Below are positions 7,094-15,427 of a stretch of 28,642 nucleotides of DNA, in pieces. The position numbers and the translations under genes were made by a program. Source of the stretch: M10-OD1-4 sp038061695 (lineage in GTDB: Bacteria > Patescibacteriota > Minisyncoccia > GWC2-36-17 > M10-OD1-4); contig JBBTYT010000018.1 in assembly GCA_038061695.1 (NCBI GenBank), forward strand, positions 1 through 28,642, written 5' to 3'. Within the stretch, counting starts at the first letter, position 1, and each line of letters starts with the position of its first letter. The notes below the pieces were generated by a model, which did not search any database, was not told where the DNA came from, and was given only the letters and a program-made list of their open reading frames with translations.

Positions 7094-8542
7094 ATGTCGG
7101 GAGAAATAATAATAAGATTCAATAAAGTGTCCTTTGAATACGGACATAATAAGCCAATATTAGATGAGGTTGATTTTTCAGTAAGAAGAGGAACAAAAAT
7201 TACTCTTATGGGTCAAAATGGTGCCGGAAAAAGCACAATATTTGATCTTATAACCAGTGAATTAAAACCTGACGGAGGATCTTTAAGCGTAGGCGCTAAT
7301 CTTAGCATAGCTATATCCCCACAAGTTATTCCACGTAATCTTCTTGGTTTAACCGTTCGTGAATTTTTTGAAAATTGTTTTAAAAAAAAGATTTATGATA
7401 TAGACCCGAAGATTGACACAGTTCTTGATGCGGTTAATCTCACAGCGCCTTATGAGAAACTAATCAAAGCATTTTCTGGAGGACAACAAGCAAGGCTTCT
7501 TTTAGCATCAGCCTTAATACAAGATCCTGATATACTATTACTTGATGAGCCAACTAATAATCTTGATAAAGAGGGAATAGCACATCTAACAAAATTTCTA
7601 ATTAACTATAAGAAAACTTGTATAGTAATATCTCATGATGCGGATTTTTTAAATTCTTTTACTCACGGTGTTTTGTATCTTGATATATTCACAAGAAAAA
7701 TTCAACAGTTTTCAGGAAATTATTTTGATGTGATGAAAAACATAGCTTCACAGATTGAAAAAGAGCAAAGAAAAAATGCTCAATTTGAGAAAGAGATAAT
7801 AGCAAATAAAGAAAAAGCTAACTTCTTTGCAAATAAGGGTGGCGGAATGAGAATGGTAGCAAAAAGAATGAGGGAGAAAGCGCAGGCGATGGAAGAGGCA
7901 AAGATAGATGTTAGAAAAGACGATAAAACAATAAGAGCGTTCACTATACCTTTTCAAGAGAACTTGACCGGAGAAATTTTAAAAATATCTTCTTATCTTG
8001 TAATCAAAAATCATAAACCAATAGAGAAAAAAGGAAATATTTCATTAAAGAAAAATAGACATCTTTTAATCTCCGGTCCAAATGGAATAGGAAAGAGCAC
8101 TCTCATTGAATCATTGGCTACTGGCCATGCGAAAGGTGAATCAATATCTAATAATGTAAAAATAGGTTATTATCGTCAGGATTTCTCAACCTTAAATTTT
8201 GAAGATACTGTTCAGCAGTCACTTATGGAAGTAATGAATGAAAAAGATGAAGAAAGAATGAGGTCTGTAGCATCCGGTTTTTTAATAAATCACGAAATTA
8301 TTAATACAAAAATAGGTAAGTTATCAGAAGGTCAGAAAGGCTTAGTTGCTTTTGCTAGACTAGTACTTCAACAACCCGGTCTTTTAATTCTTGATGAGCC
8401 GACTAACCACATTAATTTTAGACACCTGCCAATAATCGCATCTGCGCTTAATAAATACGAAGGGGCGATGATACTTGTAAGTCACGTTCCTGAATTTGTA
8501 AGTCAGATAAGAATTGACGAAAATTTAAACCTAGAAAAATAG
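7094..8542 (+). CDS. ABC-F family ATPase
   Basis: ABC-F proteins carry two ATPase domains without membrane helices and usually act on ribosomes, helping stalled translation or conferring antibiotic resistance. Domain 1 has Walker A GQNGAGKST (40-48), signature SGGQQ (128-132) and Walker B LLLDEPTNNLD (148-158). A charged linker (about 215-285, rich in Lys and Glu, with MRMVAKRMREKAQAMEEAK) leads to domain 2, with Walker A GPNGIGKST (328-336), a degenerate signature SEGQK (411-415) and ILDEPTNHIN (432-441). The second domain is thus altered at the signature Gly and at the D-loop Asp. At 482 residues it is slightly short and lacks a long C-terminal extension. The exact subtype cannot be assigned. 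Confidence 0.92.
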   Translation: MSGEIIIRFNKVSFEYGHNKPILDEVDFSVRRGTKITLMGQNGAGKSTIFDLITSELKPDGGSLSVGANLSIAISPQVIPRNLLGLTVREFFENCFKKKIYDIDPKIDTVLDAVNLTAPYEKLIKAFSGGQQARLLLASALIQDPDILLLDEPTNNLDKEGIAHLTKFLINYKKTCIVISHDADFLNSFTHGVLYLDIFTRKIQQFSGNYFDVMKNIASQIEKEQRKNAQFEKEIIANKEKANFFANKGGGMRMVAKRMREKAQAMEEAKIDVRKDDKTIRAFTIPFQENLTGEILKISSYLVIKNHKPIEKKGNISLKKNRHLLISGPNGIGKSTLIESLATGHAKGESISNNVKIGYYRQDFSTLNFEDTVQQSLMEVMNEKDEERMRSVASGFLINHEIINTKIGKLSEGQKGLVAFARLVLQQPGLLILDEPTNHINFRHLPIIASALNKYEGAMILVSHVPEFVSQIRIDENLNLEK

Positions 8543-8570
8543 TTTCCTCTTTACAATTATAAAATATTTC

Positions 8571-8599
8571 TTGCAAATAATTTATGATTGTGTTAATCT
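8571..8599 (+). promoter_or_regulatory. Promoter of the DUF397-like gene, with a palindrome downstream
   Basis: TTGCAA (8571-8576) and TAATCT (8594-8599) are 17 bp apart, giving a start near 8606. Just after that start lies the perfect 8-bp palindrome CCACGTGG (8613-8620), placed where a repressor could bind. The 5' untranslated region is about 68 nt. The operator role is inference. Confidence 0.5.
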
Positions 8600-8673
8600 A
8601 AAAATAGAGATACCACGTGGTTTAATTGTTGAGAGTTCTTGACGACACGATGGTTCTTTTTAGGAGAGTAAAA

Positions 8674-8937
8674 ATGAAAAAGTTTTTCAAAAACGGACGC
8701 CCATTTACGGTAAATGCCCTAGGACAAAAAGTTGACGAAGATGGATTCTTTACTTCATTTGAAACACAACGGGCGCCTCGTAAGAATAGATGTGTATCTG
8801 TTCAAATCTTGGATGATGAAGTTAAAGTTCGGGATACGAAAGATCCAAACAAAACAACTTTGACTTTTAACCACAATGAATGGCGAGCATTCCTCAAGGG
8901 TGTAAAGGGCGGAGAGTTTGATTTGAAGCATCAGTAA
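8674..8937 (+). CDS. DUF397-like small protein
   Basis: An 87-residue protein. The C-terminal half matches the DUF397 pattern known mainly from actinobacteria: CVSVQILDDEVKVRDTKDP followed by LTFNHNEWRAFLKGVKGGEFDL. In actinobacteria such proteins often sit beside a helix-turn-helix regulator and work as its small partner. No such regulator is next to this one; the flanking genes are an ABC-F ATPase and a prolyl oligopeptidase. I start it at the ATG at 8674 because AGGAG (8662-8666) lies 7 nt upstream; an upstream TTG at 8626 would extend it by 16 residues without a ribosome site. Its own promoter and strong terminator make it a single-gene unit. It uses CGC, CGG and CGT arginine codons unlike most neighbours, a hint of transfer. 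Confidence 0.75.
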   Translation: MKKFFKNGRPFTVNALGQKVDEDGFFTSFETQRAPRKNRCVSVQILDDEVKVRDTKDPNKTTLTFNHNEWRAFLKGVKGGEFDLKHQ

Positions 8938-8953
8938 TCTTTCGTGCGTATAG

Positions 8954-8986
8954 CCCCGCTATTATTTACTATAGCGGGGTTTTTTA
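8954..8986 (+). terminator. Rho-independent terminator after the DUF397-like gene
   Basis: CCCCGCTAT (8954-8962) pairs with ATAGCGGGG (8971-8979) around an 8-nt loop, followed by seven T (8980-8986). Confidence 0.95.
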
Positions 8987-9073
8987 TTAGTGGAGTACTG
9001 TGGTAATATATAAGTTTATATATTATACGAGTTTATGCTAGTTGGTATTCTATATTTTTTAATTTAAACAAAG

Positions 9074-11110
9074 ATGAATTTCCCAAAAACAAAACGAGAA
9101 GAAGTAACTGATGAACCTTTTGGTATAAAAGTTTCTGACCCCTACCGATGGCTTGAGAATGCAAATAGTGAAGAAGTAAAAGAATGGATTGATGCACAAA
9201 ACAATCATACTGATGAAATTCTTCGGAACGAAACTTACGAAACTTTTTCTGGGGAGCTTATAAGAAATTTTAAAGTTGCTACTTTTTCAAATCCTTTTCC
9301 AATAAAAGGGAAGTACTTTTACTATGAACGACAGCCCGACGAGGACCAAAATGCTTTTTATATGAAAGTCGGTATTGATGGTGTTCCCATCAAACTTGTT
9401 GACCCAAATGGGATGAATGTTGATAATACGATTTCTCTTGATTATTGTTTCGTGTCTCGAACAGGGAAGTATCTTGTGTACGGACTATCGGAAGGAGGTG
9501 ACGAAATGGCATCTCTCCATATTAAAGATACAGATAACAATAAAGACCTAGATGAAAAAATCCCTCGTTGCAGGTATTCCGAAGTAAGGTGGCTTCCGAA
9601 TGATTCTGGTTTTTTCTATACTAGAAATCCTAAGGTTGGTACTATTTCTAAAAATGAAGAATATCTTCATACGAAAGTTTATTTTCATAGGATTGGTGAT
9701 GACCCGAAGGATGACGAACTCATTTTTGGCAAAGATCGCCCAAAGGAAGATGATATAGAGCTTACGCTTTCACTAGATGGAAAATATTTAGCTGTTAGCG
9801 CATCTCAAAACTGGACAGAAAATGACATATATATCTATGAAACAAAAACAAAAAAAACAACGCTACTTATTGTTGGAATAAATGCAAAATTTTTTGTATT
9901 TTTCACGAAGGATAAAGTAATCATCCGCACAAACTACAAAGCGAATAACTATCGTGTTCTTTCTGTGCCAATAGAATCTATATTTACAGGAGTAGATGAG
10001 TGGGAAGAGATCATTCCAGAACGAGAGTATCTTTTAGAGTCCTTGTATCAGACAAAAGACAAGATTCTTGCGGAGTATCGGGTGAACGCCTGCTCAAAAG
10101 TAGAAATATTTGATCACAATGGAAAAAGGCAAAATGAAATTCCTTTACCGCCCTATTCAACCATTGAGGATATCTCTACCAACCTGGAAGAACGAGAATT
10201 TTTCTATGGTGTTATATCTTTTACTCACACAAAAACAATATATCGGTATATTCCCGACGAAAATAAATTTATTGAGTATCGAAAAATTAACAATCCAATT
10301 ATTCCTGATAAATATATAGTAAAACAAGAGTGGTGTATTTCAAAAGATGGCACAAAGATACCGATGTTTATCGTTCATAAAAAAGATATATCTAAAACAG
10401 TACCTCATCCAACCATTCTCTATGGCTATGGTGGGTTTGGGAGTGTTGAGGGACCGAATTTTGATACAGGTTTTGCGCCGTGGATGGAACGAGGTGGGAT
10501 TTTTGCTGTCGCAAACATTCGCGGAGGAGGTGAATTTGGCGAAGAGTGGCATAGACAAGGAATAAAAGAGAATAAACAAAATAGTTTTGATGATTTTATT
10601 GCCACTGCAGAATATCTCATAAAACAAGGGTATACTGATTCGAAACATTTAGGGATTTTAGGAGACAGTAATGGGGGACTTCTCGTATCTGCTGTTGCGA
10701 TACAGAGACCGGATTTATTTGGAGCAGTATGTTCTATGGTGCCACTTACTGATATGGTTAGATTTTCTTTATTTGGTATGGCATTGTTATGGCTAGAGGA
10801 ATACGGCGACCCAAAAAATAAAGAGGATTTGAAAAACATATTAAAGTGGAGTCCGTATCACAATGTGAAAGAGAGTACAGAATATCCCGCTTTATTCTTT
10901 ACCACAGCTGAAAAAGATTCTCGGGTTGACCCGCTTCATTCACGCAAAATGACCGCGATGCTTCAGTCGATAAATGAAAAAAATGACATCCTACTTTTTA
11001 CCGAAAAGGAAGCGGGGCATGGTTCCGACGACAAACCTATTAAAAAAATAATAGAGAGCCAAGCCTACATCTTAGCATTCTTTGCTAAGAATCTAGGGTT
11101 GAGTGTTTGA
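9074..11110 (+). CDS. Prolyl oligopeptidase family protein (S9A)
   Basis: A cytosolic serine peptidase that cleaves short peptides, typically after proline. The N-terminal signature RWLENANSEEVKEWIDAQN leads into a beta-propeller (about 70-400) and a C-terminal alpha/beta-hydrolase domain. The catalytic triad is visible: Ser532 in GILGDSNGG, Asp615 in EKDSRVDPLHS and His649 in EAGHGSDDKP. Arg617 matches the substrate-binding arginine of the family. At 678 residues it has the usual length, and there is no signal peptide. An extended -10, TG then TATTCT at 9046-9051, may drive it. It stands alone between two terminators. Its codon choice (ATT for Ile, CGA and CGG common for Arg) differs from nearby genes such as ctpA, consistent with horizontal acquisition. 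Confidence 0.95.
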   Translation: MNFPKTKREEVTDEPFGIKVSDPYRWLENANSEEVKEWIDAQNNHTDEILRNETYETFSGELIRNFKVATFSNPFPIKGKYFYYERQPDEDQNAFYMKVGIDGVPIKLVDPNGMNVDNTISLDYCFVSRTGKYLVYGLSEGGDEMASLHIKDTDNNKDLDEKIPRCRYSEVRWLPNDSGFFYTRNPKVGTISKNEEYLHTKVYFHRIGDDPKDDELIFGKDRPKEDDIELTLSLDGKYLAVSASQNWTENDIYIYETKTKKTTLLIVGINAKFFVFFTKDKVIIRTNYKANNYRVLSVPIESIFTGVDEWEEIIPEREYLLESLYQTKDKILAEYRVNACSKVEIFDHNGKRQNEIPLPPYSTIEDISTNLEEREFFYGVISFTHTKTIYRYIPDENKFIEYRKINNPIIPDKYIVKQEWCISKDGTKIPMFIVHKKDISKTVPHPTILYGYGGFGSVEGPNFDTGFAPWMERGGIFAVANIRGGGEFGEEWHRQGIKENKQNSFDDFIATAEYLIKQGYTDSKHLGILGDSNGGLLVSAVAIQRPDLFGAVCSMVPLTDMVRFSLFGMALLWLEEYGDPKNKEDLKNILKWSPYHNVKESTEYPALFFTTAEKDSRVDPLHSRKMTAMLQSINEKNDILLFTEKEAGHGSDDKPIKKIIESQAYILAFFAKNLGLSV

Positions 11111-11198
11111 TTTTTGATACCGCTTACCTCGATACTCAAAGGATTATTTCTTTAAAACTGTTACACGGAAATGATAATGTCCTAGTAGCAGGAAGTAG

Positions 11199-11234
11199 AA
11201 ATGTCCGCCCTGATCCCGTAAAAGCGGACATTTT
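11199..11234 (+). terminator. Hairpin after the prolyl oligopeptidase gene, likely terminator
   Basis: AAATGTCCGC (11199-11208) pairs perfectly with GCGGACATTT (11224-11233), followed by a short T stretch. It lies 89 bp beyond the stop codon. The half-site ATGTCC also occurs just upstream at about 11177-11182. The intergenic stretch 11111-11414 otherwise holds the next gene's promoter and its long 5' untranslated region. Confidence 0.65.
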
Positions 11235-11264
11235 CATCTCCTCTTTACAATTTCCTCTCAGCTA

Positions 11265-11293
11265 TTGACAATTTTTGTAATTTATTATACAAT
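11265..11293 (+). promoter_or_regulatory. Promoter of the DEAD-box helicase gene
   Basis: A consensus TTGACA (11265-11270) is separated by 17 bp from TACAAT (11288-11293), giving a start near 11300. This leaves about 115 nt of 5' untranslated RNA, by far the longest in the window. Confidence 0.8.
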
Positions 11294-11303
11294 AAAAAAC
11301 TAT

Positions 11304-11401
11304 CATCTTAAGTAAGTAATGGAATTATAAGCCTCAAGATGAAGATAAATAAAAAGTACTTTGAATTCTAAGTGTAATTTAAAGTAATAAGCTTAGAATT
11401 C
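11304..11401 (+). promoter_or_regulatory. Structured 5' untranslated region of the helicase gene
   Basis: Two hairpins can form. CATCTT (11304-11309) pairs with AAGATG (11336-11341). GAATTCTAAG (11363-11372) pairs perfectly with CTTAGAATTC (11392-11401), ending 13 nt before the ATG at 11415. The second hairpin could hide or present the ribosome entry site. Long structured leaders are known for cold-induced RNA helicase genes; that role here is inference. Confidence 0.5.
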
Positions 11402-11414
11402 CAATACTAACTAA

Positions 11415-12653
11415 ATGAATCAACGAAGACAACCAAGCTCTCCATCGAGAGACAATAGACCAAGAGGCGATAAAAAGTTTTATGGCAAGCCAAACTCACG
11501 TCCAAAATTTGGAGGACAATCCAACGGTAATAAGAGAAAATTTAAAGGATCTAATATAAATATAAATTCTTTTATAAATAAATCGGTAGTAACGACTGAA
11601 ACAACAGAACACTTTACACCGGAGCATTTATTTTCTGATTTTATTTTACATCCATCAAATAAGCAGGCTATTGCGGATAGAAACTATACTCAACCAACAC
11701 CTATTCAGGATAAAATAATCCCTCATATTTTGCGTGGTTCTGATGTTGTTGGTCTTGCTAATACAGGAACAGGAAAAACAGCGGCATTTTTAATTCCACT
11801 TATAAATAAAATATTGAATGCTCCTAGAGAGCAGGTGTTAATACTTGCTCCAACACGCGAACTAGCTCTTCAGATTGAGGAGGAATTACGAAGTTTTACA
11901 AAAAAAATGTCTATCTTTTCAGTTGCATGTGTTGGCGGGGCAAATATAAGAATGCAGATGGATAAGCTTAGAAGAGCTAATCACTTTATCATTGGAACAC
12001 CAGGAAGAATAATGGATCTTATGAAACGTGGCGTTCTTAAGCTTAATACAGTTAATACTATTGTTCTTGATGAAGCTGACAGAATGCTTGATATGGGGTT
12101 TATAGATGATATGAAATTTATCATTGCAAAAATGCCGACAAATAAACATACATTATTTTTCTCAGCAACAATCTCAAAAGATATAGAAAAATTAATAAAA
12201 GATTTTTTAAAAGATCCGATAACTGTTTCTGTTAAAACACAAGATACATCTAAAAATATAGATCAGGATATAGTAAAGATAAAAGGATTAAATAAAACCG
12301 ACCTTCTTTATGATCTTTTAATAAATCCTGAATTTAAAAAGGTTTTAGTTTTTGGAAGAACAAAACATGGTGTGGAATCTCTATCTAAAGAACTTATGAA
12401 GAGGGGGATTAAGGCAGAATCTATCCACGGCGATAAAAGTCATGGACAAAGACAAATGGCGCTAAAAAGATTTAAAATTGGGCAAATACAAACACTTATC
12501 GCTACTGATGTTGCTGCTCGTGGACTCGATATTGATAGCGTGACCCATGTGATAAATTATGAATTACCGGCAACATATGAAGATTATGTTCATAGAATAG
12601 GCAGAACAGGGAGAGGCACAAAAAAAGGAAAAGCTCTTACATTTGTAAATTAA
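11415..12653 (+). CDS. DEAD-box ATP-dependent RNA helicase (RhlE-like)
   Basis: Unwinds RNA duplexes with ATP, for example in ribosome assembly or RNA decay. A basic, Arg/Lys/Gly/Asn-rich N-terminal tail (1-50) is probably disordered and RNA-binding. Then come the Q motif (YTQPTPIQ, 91-98), motif I ANTGTGKT (115-122), PTRELALQ (146-153), TPGR (195-198), DEAD (219-222), SAT (250-252), the second RecA domain with VFGRTKHG and ATDVAARGLDID, and HRIGRTGR near 391-398. The protein ends about 14 residues after motif VI, so it lacks the usual C-terminal extension and the basic tail is at the N-terminus instead. It is a single-gene unit preceding the CRISPR array tail. Confidence 0.95.
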   Translation: MNQRRQPSSPSRDNRPRGDKKFYGKPNSRPKFGGQSNGNKRKFKGSNININSFINKSVVTTETTEHFTPEHLFSDFILHPSNKQAIADRNYTQPTPIQDKIIPHILRGSDVVGLANTGTGKTAAFLIPLINKILNAPREQVLILAPTRELALQIEEELRSFTKKMSIFSVACVGGANIRMQMDKLRRANHFIIGTPGRIMDLMKRGVLKLNTVNTIVLDEADRMLDMGFIDDMKFIIAKMPTNKHTLFFSATISKDIEKLIKDFLKDPITVSVKTQDTSKNIDQDIVKIKGLNKTDLLYDLLINPEFKKVLVFGRTKHGVESLSKELMKRGIKAESIHGDKSHGQRQMALKRFKIGQIQTLIATDVAARGLDIDSVTHVINYELPATYEDYVHRIGRTGRGTKKGKALTFVN

Positions 12654-12675
12654 GTATATTCAATATGAATATACT
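12653..12675 (+). terminator. AT-rich hairpin after the helicase gene
   Basis: AGTATATTC (12653-12661) and GAATATACT (12667-12675) form a perfect 9-bp stem with a 5-nt loop directly at the helicase stop codon. There is no T-run, so termination is possible but not secure. The 80 bp from here to the array show nothing else. Confidence 0.35.
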
Positions 12676-12755
12676 ATGTCGCACAATATACCTTTTACGA
12701 CTATTCATTATGATTAAAAAGAATTCGTATCTTTAAAATATGATTTCTTTCTTTT

Positions 12756-14959
12756 ATCTACAAAAGTAGAAATTTAATACCTATATTAGAGGAGAATGAT
12801 CCTGAGGGTTGGATGCTATCTACAAAAGTAGAAATTTAATACCTATATTAGAGAAGTTATATATAGATTTCTTTTCTGCATCTACAAAAGTAGAAATTTA
12901 ATACCTATATTAGAGATAAAAAGACTACATTGTGTGGCTGGATCTACAAAAGTAGAAATTTAATACCTATATTAGAGTCTATCTCTTTACAGAGAAGAAG
13001 CATATCTACAAAAGTAGAAATTTAATACCTATATTAGAGATCAGTGGTATTAGCTTTTTCATCTCATCTACAAAAGTAGAAATTTAATACCTATATTAGA
13101 GTAACCACAAAATACTGGACAACCTGCATCTACAAAAGTAGAAATTTAATACCTATATTAGAGTCGTATCTCCATTTTCCTATCACTTCATCTACAAAAG
13201 TAGAAATTTAATACCTATATTAGAGATTTAATATTTATATCTTTATTATATATCTACAAAAGTAGAAATTTAATACCTATATTAGAGCAGATAATATACT
13301 ATTAGTTATGACATCTACAAAAGTAGAAATTTAATACCTATATTAGAGCAGATAATATACTATTAGTTATGACATCTACAAAAGTAGAAATTTAATACCT
13401 ATATTAGAGGCAAAGAGAAATATGTGGGAATCTCTATCTACAAAAGTAGAAATTTAATACCTATATTAGAGTATAAAAAAAACGAACGAAACAAATATCT
13501 ACAAAAGTAGAAATTTAATACCTATATTAGAGAGGTTATGAAGATATTTGATGAAGAGAATCTACAAAAGTAGAAATTTAATACCTATATTAGAGATACT
13601 GGATTTATGACTTACGCAGAATCTACAAAAGTAGAAATTTAATACCTATATTAGAGGATGCCGGAGGATGTCACTATTTGGATCTACAAAAGTAGAAATT
13701 TAATACCTATATTAGAGATGTGCTCCTGTCATTGTCCCATTACATCTACAAAAGTAGAAATTTAATACCTATATTAGAGGCAAATGAATTACACAGGTGG
13801 CTTGATCTACAAAAGTAGAAATTTAATACCTATATTAGAGACATAATATTAACATTTGATATAATTATCTACAAAAGTAGAAATTTAATACCTATATTAG
13901 AGGAACACGGAGAAGTAATTAATGATATATCTACAAAAGTAGAAATTTAATACCTATATTAGAGCCTCATTCATTTCTTTTAATCTTTCAATCTACAAAA
14001 GTAGAAATTTAATACCTATATTAGAGCAATTTAACATAATTTTATTTTAAAGATCTACAAAAGTAGAAATTTAATACCTATATTAGAGTTAATTGCATTA
14101 CCACCTAACCTTAGATCTACAAAAGTAGAAATTTAATACCTATATTAGAGCTGGTGGCCAGCACAATGGCCTGTTGAATCTACAAAAGTAGAAATTTAAT
14201 ACCTATATTAGAGAAGCGATAAAGACCCATTTGGAATAGAATCTACAAAAGTAGAAATTTAATACCTATATTAGAGTATGTGAAAGAAAAGGGAGTTTAT
14301 GATCTACAAAAGTAGAAATTTAATACCTATATTAGAGTTAAATATAAAAGTTATACCGGGACAATCTACAAAAGTAGAAATTTAATACCTATATTAGAGA
14401 AATATCCTACCGTAAAAAATGATCTATCTACAAAAGTAGAAATTTAATACCTATATTAGAGCTGTTTGCCCTCCGACTGTAGTTAAGATCTACAAAAGTA
14501 GAAATTTAATACCTATATTAGAGAGAGCAATATAAATTTCCTCCAACTTTATCTACAAAAGTAGAAATTTAATACCTATATTAGAGACTATTGCCAAAAA
14601 AGATGATGTTATATCTACAAAAGTAGAAATTTAATACCTATATTAGAGACGAAATGACAGACACAGAGGTTAAAATCTACAAAAGTAGAAATTTAATACC
14701 TATATTAGAGGGATAAATGGAATGGTCAGCTACCAAATCTACAAAAGTAGAAATTTAATACCTATATTAGAGTTGATAGCTGAACAACACGGGATTGAAT
14801 CTACAAAAGTAGAAATTTAATACCTATATTAGAGATAACGGATTTATTGAAAAAGAAAATTATCTACAAAAGTAGAAATTTAATACCTATATTAGAGAAG
14901 TTGATTTTTCTAAACTTATAAATATCTACAAAAGTAGAAATTTAATACCTATATTAGAG
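12756..14959 (-). CRISPR. Type V-A CRISPR array, 36 repeats and 35 spacers
   Basis: I count 36 copies of a 36-bp repeat, all identical as far as I can read, from 12756-12791 to 14924-14959, with spacers of 25 (7), 26 (23) and 27 (5) nt. On the plus strand the repeat starts ATCTACAAAAGTAG. Read on the minus strand it ends AATTTCTACTTTTGTAGAT, the classic Cas12a handle with stem CTAC/GTAG and loop TTTT, so the array is transcribed leftward, in line with the cas genes. The leader side is therefore near 14960 and the oldest spacers lie near 12792. Spacers 9 and 10 from the left (13288-13312 and 13349-13373) are identical. No degenerate end repeat is seen, suggesting active maintenance. No spacer clearly matches another part of this window. 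Confidence 0.99.
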
Positions 14960-15144
14960 CCTGGAAACCCTTTATTTAAGCTGTAAAAGATACAAATGAA
15001 GCAAAGATGCTTTCACGACTTTTGGCTTAAATAAAGGGTTTTTTAAGCTGGTCTTTTTATAAAGACCCGGGTTTCCCCTATTTTAAAGTATTTTCTAATA
15101 TATATACAGAATTTATACCTTTGAATTAAATTTTCAATGTTCTT
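14960..15144 (-). promoter_or_regulatory. CRISPR leader with a large nested inverted repeat
   Basis: The stretch between cas2 and the first repeat holds a 17-bp perfect inverted repeat: 14965-14981 (AAACCCTTTATTTAAGC) pairs with 15025-15041. Smaller nested stems include AAGCA/TGCTT at 14999-15012. A second hairpin, GGTCTTT/AAAGACC, lies at 15050-15067. An outer 8-bp pair, GGAAACCC (14963-14970) and GGGTTTCC (15069-15076), could close both into a three-way junction and competes with the base of the 17-bp stem. The part from 15077 to 15144 is very AT-rich, as expected of a leader; I cannot fix a promoter there. The outer inverted ends are flanked on both sides by CCT, so a small inserted element is an alternative. 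Confidence 0.7.
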
Positions 15145-15423
15145 TCAAAAAAATAATATTTCTTCTTCCTCATTAGCGGCATACCCGTACCTCTTTATCT
15201 TTTTATCACAGCCAAGGCAAGAAGAAAATATTAATATACTATCGGTATTTTTAAAATCTTTCTTATACACTAATTCTATCTCATTTTGAATATTTTGCAA
15301 TACCCTCGCGCTATTCTTGATTTCATAAACTGAATATTGAATTCTACGACCGAATTTTTTTATAAACTTTGAGAAATTCGCTCTCGTTTTATCGTTCGTA
15401 AAATCATAGGAGATTATCAACAT
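15145..15423 (-). CDS. cas2: CRISPR-associated protein Cas2
   Basis: Cas2 dimers bridge two Cas1 dimers in the spacer-integration complex. The 92-residue protein has the ferredoxin-like start MLIISYDFTNDKTR with the conserved Asp at residue 7, then FSKFIKKFGRRIQYSVYEI, the typical second strand, and an SILIFSSC strand in the C-terminal half. Its length is normal. It lies 4 bp downstream of cas1 and is the last gene before the array leader, so it belongs to the cas4-cas1-cas2 transcript. The C-terminal tail is acidic (NEEEEILFF). Confidence 0.95.
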   Translation of the reverse strand: MLIISYDFTNDKTRANFSKFIKKFGRRIQYSVYEIKNSARVLQNIQNEIELVYKKDFKNTDSILIFSSCLGCDKKIKRYGYAANEEEEILFF

Positions 15424-15427
15424 ACAT

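Noticed and set aside
8626..8673. A TTG start extending the DUF397-like protein by 16 residues
   Set aside because: It has no ribosome site, while the ATG at 8674 has AGGAG at ideal spacing.
10340..10839. Antisense open frames within the prolyl oligopeptidase gene
   Set aside because: They overlap the catalytic domain of a clear gene and show no family features of their own.
14214..14240. Possible self-targeting: the spacer at 14214-14240 shares 12 bases (AAGCGATAAAGA) with both cassette genes (near 4459 and 5469)
   Set aside because: The match stops after 12 bases and falls at the end of the crRNA spacer away from the seed, so it is not a credible target.
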